A stretch of DNA of 32,735 nucleotides. Origin: Pseudomonadota bacterium. Its GTDB lineage: Bacteria > Pseudomonadota > Alphaproteobacteria > Rhizobiales > Hyphomicrobiaceae. Positions 1-7,860 of this stretch are shown piece by piece (the stretch's first letter is position 1; the number at the start of each line of letters is the position of its first letter). Under the pieces are notes generated by a model, which saw nothing but the letters and a program-made list of their open reading frames with translations, was not told the DNA's origin and made no database searches. The position numbers were made by a program, and so were the translations under genes. The stretch covers positions 1 through 32,735 of the forward strand of contig JAEXXM010000049.1 of NCBI GenBank assembly GCA_023405815.1, in the 5' to 3' direction.

Positions 1-150
1 GTCCCGCGGCCGCCGCACTGGTCGGGCTTCCGCGTGACGCCGCTGGAGATCGAGTTCTGGCACAGCCGGCTGTCGCGGCTGCACGAGCGCATCGTGTTCC
101 GGCGGGCGTCCGCGGATGGCGACTGGATCAAGACGCGCCTATATCCTTAG
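1..150 (+). CDS. pdxH: Pyridoxamine 5'-phosphate oxidase, C-terminal end (partial)
   Basis: The open frame enters from the left edge and stops at TAG 148-150, giving the last 49 residues. They carry the family C-terminal signature: a VPRPPHWSGFRV stretch, then IEFWHSRLSRLHER and a final KTRLYP. In PdxH the Arg and His of the RLH segment bind substrate, and the tail closes the FMN-containing dimer. The enzyme oxidises pyridoxine or pyridoxamine 5'-phosphate to pyridoxal 5'-phosphate in the cytoplasm. The N-terminal FMN-binding part lies outside the window. The following SDR gene starts 86 bp downstream on the same strand and could be co-transcribed. The identification rests on the unusual C-terminal motif and is firm despite the short length. 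Confidence 0.9.
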   Translation, partial: VPRPPHWSGFRVTPLEIEFWHSRLSRLHERIVFRRASADGDWIKTRLYP

Positions 151-236
151 AGCCTTAAACCCCGTGGGGCGCCGCCGCTTGACCCCATGGAACTGCCGGC
201 CAAACCCGGATCGCTGCGTCAGCAAAGGGTGCAAGC

Positions 237-995
237 ATGCCCACGAGCGGTAAGCAGAAGCGCAAGACCCTGGTGCTCACGGGGGCCTCGCGCGGTATCG
301 GCCACGCCACCGTCAAGCGCTTTGCCGCATCGGGGTGGCGCGTCATAAGCTGCTCGCGGCATCCATTTCCCGCCGAATGTCCGTGGGAGATGGGGCGCGA
401 GGATCATCTGCAGGTCGATCTCGCGGATGCCGGTGACGTGGTGCGCGCCATCGGCGAGCTGAAGCAGCGTCTCGAAAGCGAAGGCTCGCTGTTGCATGCG
501 CTGGTCAACAACGCCGGCATAAGCCCGAAGGCAGATGGCGGCTTGCGGCTCAATTCGGCCAATACGCCCATCGACACGTGGCGGCACGTGTTCCAAGTGA
601 ACTTCTTCGCGCCCATCATGCTGGCGCAGGGGCTCGTCGAGGAGCTCGAGCGGGCGCAGGGCGCGATCGTCAACGTCACCTCGATCGCCGGCAGCCGCGT
701 GCATCCGTTCGCTGGCTCCGCCTACGCGACATCGAAGGCGGCGCTCGCGGCGTTGACACGCGAGATGGCGGCAGATTTCGGTCCGCGCGGCATTCGGGTC
801 AACGCCATCTCGCCGGGGGAGATCGATACCTCGATCCTATCGCCGGGGACGGGAAAGATCGTCGAGGAGCAGATTCCGATGCACCGGCTGGGGGCGCCCG
901 AAGAGGTCGCCAGGTCGATCTATTTCCTGTGCAGCGAGCAATCGAGCTACGTGCATGGGGCCGAGCTGCACATCAACGGCGGCCAGCACGTCTGA
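237..995 (+). CDS. SDR family NAD(P)-dependent oxidoreductase
   Basis: This 252-residue protein is a classical short-chain dehydrogenase/reductase. It has the nucleotide-binding TGASRGIG motif at about residues 15-22, NNAG at 91-94, the catalytic Ser near 149 and the YATSK pair (Tyr163, Lys167). A C-terminal INGG segment is typical of FabG-like members. An Arg and Ser after the first strand (SCSRHPF) leave NADPH or NADH open. An AAAGGGTG ribosome site sits just ahead of ATG 237, which supports that start. It follows pdxH in the same direction. The substrate cannot be read from the sequence; similar proteins are often annotated as generic 3-oxoacyl-ACP-reductase-like SDRs. Confidence 0.9.
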   Translation: MPTSGKQKRKTLVLTGASRGIGHATVKRFAASGWRVISCSRHPFPAECPWEMGREDHLQVDLADAGDVVRAIGELKQRLESEGSLLHALVNNAGISPKADGGLRLNSANTPIDTWRHVFQVNFFAPIMLAQGLVEELERAQGAIVNVTSIAGSRVHPFAGSAYATSKAALAALTREMAADFGPRGIRVNAISPGEIDTSILSPGTGKIVEEQIPMHRLGAPEEVARSIYFLCSEQSSYVHGAELHINGGQHV

Positions 996-1191
996 AGCCC
1001 GGTGAACCGGGAAAGCCGCAGGTGGCCGTGCTTTCCGCCATCGCTGTTTTTCGCCTGATTCTGCGTTATTCTACCGGGCGAACCTTCCAGGCCCCGCGCC
1101 TCTTCGTTTTACATTGGCGCTATCTACGGATACCGCTCCTTCCGATGGCCCCTGTCGATTCTGAGCCCACTGCAGCAAGGTCGCGCCCCGC

Positions 1192-2058
1192 ATGAGGCCA
1201 CCGCCACCGCTAGGACCCTCGATCTTTGCTCGCTGGACGAGCCGCATCGCCGTGTTCTCGGCCGTGCTTCTGGGCACCGCGGCGTTCTTGCATCGGCTGT
1301 TCGGGCTGCCGACGCCAATCGCAGAGAACCTTGCCTGGGTGGCTTTTCTCGGTGCGGGATTGTCGCTGCTCATGGCCGTCGCTGCGACAGTGGGTATCTG
1401 GAGGACGGGACGACCCGGCACGGCGCGCGTCGTTTTCGCCACGCTGATCAGCCTGGCGCTGATGCTGTGGCCGCTCGTTTTCCTGCCCCAGTACGAGGGC
1501 CTGCCCGACATCAACGACGTAACCACGGATACCTCCAATCCGCCACCATTCGAGGAAATCGCCAAGCAGAGGCAGGCCGGCTCGAACCCGGTCGTCTATC
1601 CAGGCGCCGACTTCGCGCAAAAACAACTCGCCGCCTATCCCGACATAAAGCCGATCGAGATCGACCGTCCGGCCGATGAGGTTTTCGGTCTCGCCGGCGA
1701 GGCCGTGAAACGGCTGAAGATGGAGGTCGTGCATCAGGAGGCGCCGGACCTCGATGCGGGGCGTCCCGGCTATATCGAAATTGCCGACCGCACGCTCATC
1801 CTCGGGCTGCAGGACGACGTCGTCATCCGCGTCGGCGGAGACGAGCAGCACGCGCGTCTCGATGTCAGGTCGGCCTCGCGCTACGGCGGGCACGATCTCG
1901 GACGCAATGCCGACCGCGTGAGGCATATCCTCAAGGAGGTCGTGACGGTGATGGAATCGACGGTTCCTGCCGCACGTGCCGAGCGCGTCGAAAAGGCCAA
2001 GGACGCTAAAGAGGAACAGCCACGCAATCGGCGTTCGAAAAATCGCCGTCGGCGATAA
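1192..2058 (+). CDS. DUF1499 family membrane protein
   Basis: A 288-residue protein with three hydrophobic helices in the first 105 residues (about 16-34, 44-68 and 80-98), then a soluble domain at about 110-260 that matches my memory of the DUF1499 family. Recognisable features are the NPVVYPGADF segment, the PIEIDRPADEVF strand and the ARLDVRSASRYGGHDLGRNADRV block. The function of the family is unknown. The last 15 residues are almost purely Arg, Lys, Asn and Gln, and this tail is encoded where the gene overlaps the converging hydrolase gene. The ribosome site before ATG 1192 is weak (AAGG about 13 nt upstream). About 195 bp separates it from the SDR gene, so it probably has its own promoter. 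Confidence 0.8.
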   Translation: MRPPPPLGPSIFARWTSRIAVFSAVLLGTAAFLHRLFGLPTPIAENLAWVAFLGAGLSLLMAVAATVGIWRTGRPGTARVVFATLISLALMLWPLVFLPQYEGLPDINDVTTDTSNPPPFEEIAKQRQAGSNPVVYPGADFAQKQLAAYPDIKPIEIDRPADEVFGLAGEAVKRLKMEVVHQEAPDLDAGRPGYIEIADRTLILGLQDDVVIRVGGDEQHARLDVRSASRYGGHDLGRNADRVRHILKEVVTVMESTVPAARAERVEKAKDAKEEQPRNRRSKNRRRR

Positions 2059-2902
2059 GGCCGCGCTCTGCGAGATGATCGAGGTGGGCGCGCAACGACA
2101 GGATGGCCGCGCCGACGACGGCCTTGTCGATGTCGCGATAAATCACCGGCAGCAGGGTTCTAATGGTGTTGGTGCCGTTGCTGACAGCATCGAGGATCGC
2201 CTGCTCGCGCCACTTGCGATGCAGGAGATAGGCCTTCACGGTGCGGCGTGGCTCTTCGATGGCGCCACCGTGGCCCGGGAGGAACAGCTTCTCGTCGCGC
2301 TCGAGCAATAGCTCGAGCGAGCGCATGTAATCGGACATGCGGCCTTCGGGAGGCGCGATGACCGACGTATTCCACGCCATGACATGATCGCCCGAGAAGA
2401 CGATGCTGCGCGCGCCGTAGGCTAGGCACAGGTGATCGGGGGCGTGTCCCGGCGTGTGCAGTGCGTCGAGCCTCCAGCCGTCGCCCTCGATGACGTCGCC
2501 GTGCTCGACGTGGACGTCGGCGATGAACTCGTGACCGACGAACTCGGCTTCCGTGTCGCCGCCACCGCCTTCGGGGATTTTGGAGCGGCGGAACGCATAG
2601 GTCTCGGCGCCGGTCGCCGCCTTCAGCGCGGCGATACCGTCGACGTGGTCGCGGTGGGCGTGGGTCGAGATGATGTGGGTGATGGGGCGCCCCGCCGCTG
2701 CGGCCAGAATGGCGTCGATGTGCGCCGGGCTGTCAGGCCCTGGATCGATCACGGCCAAGCTCTGCCTGCCGACGAGATAAGTGTTGGTGCCCTTGAAGGT
2801 CAGCGGCCCCGCGTTGGGCGCAACGAGGCGCGCCACATCCTCGGCGACGGCATCGGGGATGCCATAGGCGAACTGCATCGCAGTGTTGAACTTGAGGCTC
2901 AT
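2006..2902 (-). CDS. Metallo-beta-lactamase-fold hydrolase (LACTB2-like)
   Basis: A 298-residue hydrolase of the metallo-beta-lactamase superfamily. Metal ligands are visible in order: HAHRDH at residues 81-86, His153 in HTPGHAPDHL, Asp172 in FSGDHVMAW and His211 in LPGHGG. After residue 220 a helical region (AYLLHRKWREQAILDAV, then a winged-helix-like ILSLRAHLDHLAERGLI) matches the C-terminal domain of LACTB2-type proteins, some of which are endoribonucleases. The substrate here is unknown. I start at ATG 2902, ahead of the conserved MQFAYGIPDAVAEDVARLVAPN-type opening; the frame stays open to 3019 but the extra 39 residues look non-coding. The last 53 bp overlap the converging DUF1499 gene. 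Confidence 0.85.
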   Translation of the reverse strand: MSLKFNTAMQFAYGIPDAVAEDVARLVAPNAGPLTFKGTNTYLVGRQSLAVIDPGPDSPAHIDAILAAAAGRPITHIISTHAHRDHVDGIAALKAATGAETYAFRRSKIPEGGGGDTEAEFVGHEFIADVHVEHGDVIEGDGWRLDALHTPGHAPDHLCLAYGARSIVFSGDHVMAWNTSVIAPPEGRMSDYMRSLELLLERDEKLFLPGHGGAIEEPRRTVKAYLLHRKWREQAILDAVSNGTNTIRTLLPVIYRDIDKAVVGAAILSLRAHLDHLAERGLIADGDFSNADCVAVPL

Positions 2903-2981
2903 CTCGATATTTGCCGGCGTGAAAGCCCATCTCGGCTTCCATAGCCTAGAAGGGTGCTCCCTGGCTTTCCAGCGGCTGCCT

Positions 2982-3188
2982 CTATGGGGCGCGCTCGTGG
3001 AAGTCAAATGAGCGGTCATCGGGCCGTGCGTCTGTGTCGCGCGCCCTTGGCTGTCCGTCCGGGGGCCCGGTAAGGCGCGAAACCAGCCTCGACTGCTCGT
3101 CCTTCAATCCCTTGGCCCACACGGCGAGTGCGCATCCTCCGGCGATGAGCAGGAGGGAAGGGGCGAAGTCGAGGAGGCGGGCGATCAT
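2982..3188 (-). CDS. Small one-helix membrane protein at the end of the efflux operon
   Basis: A 68-residue protein beginning MIARLLDFAPSLLLIAG with one hydrophobic helix (about residues 4-22), followed by a charged, probably cytoplasmic tail rich in Arg and Asp. Its ATG overlaps the stop of the DUF3240 gene as ATGA (3188-3185), strong evidence of translational coupling and of a real gene. A longer in-frame version to 3266 would run through the DUF3240 gene and is unlikely. I do not recognise the family. As the last gene of the adaptor, pump and DUF3240 operon, it may assist the efflux complex, but that is inferred from position only. Confidence 0.6.
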   Translation of the reverse strand: MIARLLDFAPSLLLIAGGCALAVWAKGLKDEQSRLVSRLTGPPDGQPRARDTDARPDDRSFDFHERAP

Positions 3189-3538
3189 GCGGCCGCCTGG
3201 GGGTCGCCAAGCGCGGCCGCGTCGGTGCGCGCAAGGCGTCCGAAGGCTTCGACGGGCTCGACCCAATAGACGAGATCGGGGATTGCTGCCTTGACGCGAA
3301 TCTCGTCCAGCAACGGGGCAACCCGCGAGCGCGCCAGGACGAGCACCAGGACCCGGCGAGCGACGCGGCCGCGCACGCGCTCGCGCATGCTGGCGTCACT
3401 GAACGAGCCGCCGTGGCCCTCGGCTTCGAAGGTCGTGAAGCCGGCGAGTGGTGGCTCGCTGTTCATCATCAACTCGGTGATGTGACTCTCCGAAGCCGGG
3501 GGATAGATCAGCGTCAGCTTGCAAGCGGATTGGTCCAT
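3185..3538 (-). CDS. DUF3240 family PII-like protein
   Basis: A 117-residue protein that fits DUF3240, a group with a PII-like (ferredoxin-like) fold regularly found behind CzcA/CusA pumps. Visible landmarks are an opening CKLTLIYPPASESHITELM strand-helix, GFTTFEAEGHG, a RERVRGRVARRVLVLVL strand and the end block LVYWVEPVEAFGRL. PII-like partners usually sense ligands or modulate transport; the ligand here is unknown. The gene overlaps the 3' end of the pump gene by 25 bp and its own stop overlaps the next start, so the four minus-strand genes form one operon. Residues 105-117 (Ala-rich) are a loose tail. Confidence 0.75.
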   Translation of the reverse strand: MDQSACKLTLIYPPASESHITELMMNSEPPLAGFTTFEAEGHGGSFSDASMRERVRGRVARRVLVLVLARSRVAPLLDEIRVKAAIPDLVYWVEPVEAFGRLARTDAAALGDPQAAA

Positions 3539-6500
3539 GTGAGGTTCCGTGTTTCGTCCCGCGCCGATCCTGCCGCGACGCCGAAGCGGCGGAAGAGAAT
3601 GGGCAGGAGAATGAGCGTCAACGTCGTCGAGGTGACGAGGCCGCCGATGACGACGATAGCGAGCGGCTTCTGGATTTCCGAACCCGGTCCGGTGGCATAA
3701 AGCAATGGGACGAGACCGAAGGCGGCGATGCTGGCGGTCATGAGCACCGGACGCAGTCGTCGCATCGAGCCTTCAAAGACAACTTGCGCCATCGGCATGC
3801 CGCTCGCCAGAAGCTGGTTGAAGTAGCTGACGAGCACGAGGCCATTCAGCACAGCGATGCCCAAAAGTGCGATGAAGCCAACCGACGCCGGCACCGACAG
3901 GTACTCGCCCGAGATCCATAGCGCGAGCACGCCACCGATCAGCGCAAACGGGATGTTGGCGAGGATGAGAACTGCCTGACGAACCGAGCGAAGCGTTGCG
4001 AAGAGCACTACGAAGATCAACCCGAGTGCGATGGGCACCACAACGGCAAGCCGTGCCGCAGCGCGCCGCTGGTTCTCGAACTCGCCACCCCAGACCAGCC
4101 GATATCCGGACGGGAGCTTCACCTCGGCATCCACAGCCTTCTGCGCGTCCTCGACGAAGCCGACGAGATCGCGTCCCGACACGTAAGCCTGCACGATGGC
4201 GAAGCGCGAGGCGCTTTCGCGGTCGACCTTGACGAGGCCCGCCGTGCGCTTGAGGTGCGCCACGTCGCCGATGCGCACGAGGCCGCCGTCGCCGGCGACC
4301 ATCTGGCTCTGCATGAAGAGCTCGGGCGCCTTGCGAAGAGTCTCGGGGCCGCGGATGACGATGTTGGTGCGCTTTTGCGCCTCGGACACGATGCCGGCCG
4401 GCGCGCCTTCGAGCAGCGCACGCAACTCATCCTCGATGCGCGTGACGGAGAGCCCGGTGCGCCCTGAGGTCATCCGGTCCATGTCGATCTGCAGATAGTC
4501 GACCGTGGCGTCCGAGGCGGTGAAGACCTCCGAAGCCCCTCGGACGCCGGAAATGGCCTTTTTGATGCGTCCGGCGAGGTCGGCGAGCTCGTTGAGGTCG
4601 GGCCCGAATATCTTTACCGCGAGGTCGCCGCGCGCACCGGTGAGCATCTCCGAGGTGCGCATCTCGATCGGCTGGGTGAAGGAAAACTCCACGCCCGGAA
4701 GTGCCGACATCGCTTCGCGGAGCTGCTGCAGCAGCCACTCCTTGTCCGGCATGCGCCAGCGGTCCTTGGGTTTGAGGACGAGGAAGGTGTCGGTGTCGTT
4801 GGGACTCATCGGGTCGAGCCCCAGCTCGTCGGAGCCGACACGCGCTATGATATTGTCGATCTCCGGAACCTTCTCGAGCAGAAGCCGCTGGATGCGTAGA
4901 TCCGTGGCAATGCTGCTGTCGAGGTTGATCGAGGGCAGCTTGGTCGTCTGCATGATGACGGAGCCCTCGTCCATGGTCGGCATGAACGTCTTGCCGACGG
5001 CGGCATAGCCCATGACCATCGCCGTCACGCCCGTCGCCGCAACGACGAATACCGGCAGCGGGTGCGCGAGGCAGAAACGCAGCAACGGGCGATAGCCGGC
5101 CTCGATGATGCGCATCAGAAGCGGATTCTTGTGCGGGCTGCCGCGCAGGAGAAGCGAGGAAAGCGCCGGGATCAGCGTTAGCGACAGGAGCAGTGAAGCC
5201 GACAGCGCCAGCACGATGGTGATGGCAACGGGCGCAAACAGCTTGCCCTCCAGGCCCTCCAGCGACAGCAGCGGCAGGAACACGAGGCAGATGATCAAGA
5301 TGCCGGACGCCACAGGTGTCACGACCTCGGCGGCGGCAAGATAGACCTGATGCAAGATCGGGATACGCGCATCGCCGGCGTGGTGGTCGAGGTGATCGAC
5401 CGTGTTCTCAACGACGACGACAGCGGCGTCGACGATGAGCCCGATCGCGATGGCGAGGCCGCCGAGGCTCATCAGGTTCGCCGACATGCCGAGCAGCTTC
5501 ATCAGCAGGAAGGTGACCAGCGCAGCCATGGGCAACGTGACGGCGACGACGAGGGAGGCGCGCACGTTGCCGAGAAAGAGCACGAGCAGGACGACGACGA
5601 GAACTGTCGCCTCGAGGAGGGCCTTGGTGACGGTGCCGACAGCACGTTGGATGAGATCCGATCGGTCGTAGAACGCGCGGATCTCGACGCCGGACGGCAG
5701 GCTGGATTTGAGAGAATCGAGCCGTTCGCGCACGGCTTTCACGATGGCGCTCGCATCGGCGCCGCGTAGCGACAGCACGAGACCTTCTACGGCCTCGCCC
5801 TTGCCGTCCTTGGTTACACCGCCGTAGCGCGTGAGATTGCCGATGCCGACGCTGGCGACATCCTGCAGGCGCAATACCTTTCCGCCTTCCGACTTCAGTA
5901 CGATCTGCTGCAGGTCAGCGGGGGTGCGGATGGCTCCTTCGGCGCGGACTACGAGTGCCTTCTCGCCATCCGACAGGCGACCGGCTCCGTCGTTGCGGTT
6001 GGTGGCCGCGATGGCATCCTTGATGTCGGTGATGCTTACTCCGGCGGCGGCGAGCGCGGCGCTATCGGGTACGACCTCGAATGTCCGTACCATGCCACCC
6101 AACGAGTTCACGTCGGCGACGCCGGGGATGGTGCGCAGGGCCGGGCGGATCGTCCAGTCGAGCAGCGTGCGGCGCTCCTCGAGCGAGAGGTCGCCACCCT
6201 CGATGGTGAACATGAAGACGTCGGAAAGCGGCGTCGAGATCGGCGCAAGGCCGCCGGAAACGCTCGGCGGCAATGCGGCAGTCGCCCCCGCAAGCCGCTC
6301 TGCCACCTGCTGGCGCGCCCAGTAGATGTCGGTGCCGTCATCGAAGTTGAGCGTGATGTCGGCGATTGCGTATTTCGCCGACGAACGGAGGATATCGAGG
6401 CGCGGAACGCCCAAGAGCTCCAGCTCGATTGGAGTGATGACGCGGGTTTCCACCTCCTCCGGTGTCATGCCCGGCGCCTTCATGATGATCTTCACCTGGA

Positions 6501-6636
6501 CGGATGAGATGTCCGGGAAGGCGTCGATGGGAATGCGCATGAAGGCCCACGTGCCGGCCGCGGCGACCAGCAGCGAGCAGAACAGCACGAAGGCGCGCTG
6601 GGTGAGCGAGAACTCGACGAGGCGGCGGAGCAACAT
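3514..6636 (-). CDS. CusA/CzcA family heavy-metal efflux RND pump
   Basis: A full-length (1040 aa) inner-membrane RND proton/metal antiporter of the heavy-metal family. It shows the N-terminal helix, the porter segments (PDISSVQVKI, GVPRLDILRSSAKYA), helix IV with IAIGLIVDAAVVVVEN holding the proton-relay Asp403 (compare CusA Asp405), the second-half FMPTMDEGSVIMQTT and DPMSPNDTDTFLVLKP blocks, and the closing helices. Helix IV lacks the DFGxxxDG form of classical CzcA and looks more CusA-like, while the DPMSPN block looks CzcA-like, so I leave the metal open. ATG 6636 follows the adaptor stop by 1 nt; an in-frame TTG at 6651 is the alternative start. The operon contains no outer-membrane channel gene. 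Confidence 0.92.
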   Translation of the reverse strand: MLLRRLVEFSLTQRAFVLFCSLLVAAAGTWAFMRIPIDAFPDISSVQVKIIMKAPGMTPEEVETRVITPIELELLGVPRLDILRSSAKYAIADITLNFDDGTDIYWARQQVAERLAGATAALPPSVSGGLAPISTPLSDVFMFTIEGGDLSLEERRTLLDWTIRPALRTIPGVADVNSLGGMVRTFEVVPDSAALAAAGVSITDIKDAIAATNRNDGAGRLSDGEKALVVRAEGAIRTPADLQQIVLKSEGGKVLRLQDVASVGIGNLTRYGGVTKDGKGEAVEGLVLSLRGADASAIVKAVRERLDSLKSSLPSGVEIRAFYDRSDLIQRAVGTVTKALLEATVLVVVLLVLFLGNVRASLVVAVTLPMAALVTFLLMKLLGMSANLMSLGGLAIAIGLIVDAAVVVVENTVDHLDHHAGDARIPILHQVYLAAAEVVTPVASGILIICLVFLPLLSLEGLEGKLFAPVAITIVLALSASLLLSLTLIPALSSLLLRGSPHKNPLLMRIIEAGYRPLLRFCLAHPLPVFVVAATGVTAMVMGYAAVGKTFMPTMDEGSVIMQTTKLPSINLDSSIATDLRIQRLLLEKVPEIDNIIARVGSDELGLDPMSPNDTDTFLVLKPKDRWRMPDKEWLLQQLREAMSALPGVEFSFTQPIEMRTSEMLTGARGDLAVKIFGPDLNELADLAGRIKKAISGVRGASEVFTASDATVDYLQIDMDRMTSGRTGLSVTRIEDELRALLEGAPAGIVSEAQKRTNIVIRGPETLRKAPELFMQSQMVAGDGGLVRIGDVAHLKRTAGLVKVDRESASRFAIVQAYVSGRDLVGFVEDAQKAVDAEVKLPSGYRLVWGGEFENQRRAAARLAVVVPIALGLIFVVLFATLRSVRQAVLILANIPFALIGGVLALWISGEYLSVPASVGFIALLGIAVLNGLVLVSYFNQLLASGMPMAQVVFEGSMRRLRPVLMTASIAAFGLVPLLYATGPGSEIQKPLAIVVIGGLVTSTTLTLILLPILFRRFGVAAGSARDETRNLTWTNPLAS

Positions 6637-6637
6637 C

Positions 6638-7699
6638 CTATTCACCGCCAATCATGTTCTCGAGCTGCGCGAGGCCGGTGACGGCGACTTTCTGGCCCGC
6701 CGTAAGCGGTCCTTCGATGCTCGCGCCGTGCAGCGTCTTCCCCTTCAGCGTTATGGGAAGGACGCTGAATCCGCTTTCCGTGCGCACGAACACACTTGGC
6801 TCGCCCTGCAGCCAGACGACAGCGGCGGCCGGAACGTCGAGGCCGCTCAGTGCTGCCTCGCGGTGGATGCTGAGCGTCACCATCTGGCCGGGCACGAAGC
6901 CGGCCTTGGCCGGTATATTGCCGGTGAGAATGGCTGACCGCGTCTTAGGATCGATGGAGTGGCTGACGGAAAGCACTTTGCCCACGGCGCCGTTGTCGAG
7001 GCGGATGGTGTCGCCAGGGCGAACCTTGCCAATGAGCGATGCCGGAAGCTGGGCCTCGACCCATAGCTCGTCGCTGGTGTCGATAACGACAGCGGGCGCC
7101 ATGGCGGTGATGCTGGCGCCAGGGGCGACGCTCGCCTCGACCACGCGACCGGTACGCTGCGCGATAAGGGCGTAAGACCCGTCGGGGTTGGTCTTTATGT
7201 TGCCGAGCGATACGAGCCGGCGATGCTCATCGACGACGGCCTGGAGGGCAGCGCGCTGTGCTTCGGTTTCAGCAGCGCGCGTGGGAGAGGCGATGTTCTT
7301 TTCGGCGAGGCCCTTGTAGCGCTCGGCAACGGCGCTTGCCGCAGCGAGGTTTGCCTCCGCTTGCCGCAGCTGGGAAAGGGTCTCGACGAGCTCGCGGCTG
7401 GCGATGGTCATCAGCGAGCGACCGGGGGCGACTGTCTCGCCAGGGAGGACGTCGACGGAGACGACGGTGCCGGCGAACGGGGCCGGCACGGCGATGCGGC
7501 TGTTCATCGGCGGGATGATGGTCCCGGGGAGCAGCGCGATGGCCTCCTCGGTTGCCGGACGCACCTGCTCGAGCCGGATCTCCAGTCGGTCGATCTGGTC
7601 CTGCGAAACGGCAATATCGGCGCCATAGGCCGCGGGTATTCCCCACGATGCGAGAAGTGCCAGCGCCAGGGCGTGTTTCTTGGTCTTGGTTAAGAACAT
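6638..7699 (-). CDS. RND efflux periplasmic adaptor subunit (CzcB/CusB-like)
   Basis: A 353-residue membrane-fusion protein that would link the RND pump to an outer-membrane channel. Residues 1-26 form a signal peptide (KKHALALALLASWGIPAAYGA). The lipoyl/barrel-sandwich half (PAPFAGTVVSVDVLPGETVAPG, about residues 72-93) is followed by a helical hairpin (TLSQLRQAEANLAAASAVAERY) and the second lipoyl half (ALIAQRTGRVVEASVAPGASI), then a beta-barrel domain and a membrane-proximal end. A strong GGAGGG site lies 9 nt ahead of ATG 7699. It is the first gene of the minus-strand operon and is read from the operator region shared with the response regulator. I see no extra metal-binding N-terminal domain rich in Met or His. 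Confidence 0.9.
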   Translation of the reverse strand: MFLTKTKKHALALALLASWGIPAAYGADIAVSQDQIDRLEIRLEQVRPATEEAIALLPGTIIPPMNSRIAVPAPFAGTVVSVDVLPGETVAPGRSLMTIASRELVETLSQLRQAEANLAAASAVAERYKGLAEKNIASPTRAAETEAQRAALQAVVDEHRRLVSLGNIKTNPDGSYALIAQRTGRVVEASVAPGASITAMAPAVVIDTSDELWVEAQLPASLIGKVRPGDTIRLDNGAVGKVLSVSHSIDPKTRSAILTGNIPAKAGFVPGQMVTLSIHREAALSGLDVPAAAVVWLQGEPSVFVRTESGFSVLPITLKGKTLHGASIEGPLTAGQKVAVTGLAQLENMIGGE

Positions 7700-7740
7700 A
7701 AGCCGTACCCTCCGGTGCGGGTGACGGCTGTCGCATGCCT

Positions 7741-7838
7741 ACCTGAAACCAACCTGAAAGCCGGTGCGGCCTTTCGCTTTGATCTATTCGATATCGGCGT
7801 TTTGCGCTTTCAGGTTGGTTTCAGGTCGCCGCTATACT
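7741..7838. promoter_or_regulatory. Divergent control region with mirror-image tandem operators
   Basis: Between the efflux operon (minus) and the response regulator (plus) lies a perfect 21-bp inverted repeat: 7741-7761 and 7806-7826, 44 bp apart. Each arm contains two direct copies of ACCTGAAA (7741-7748 and 7752-7759, or the complement TTTCAGGT on the right), repeated every 11 bp, which is the spacing used by OmpR/PhoP-type regulator dimers. On the right, TATACT (7833-7838) sits 6 bp past the arm as a -10 box with the operator in place of a -35, as at an activator-dependent promoter. The left arm has no comparable -10 at the same distance. Autoregulation plus control of the efflux operon by the adjacent PhoP-like regulator is the natural inference. 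Confidence 0.75.
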
Positions 7839-7860
7839 CATTGCAGCCCGGGAGGCTCGC

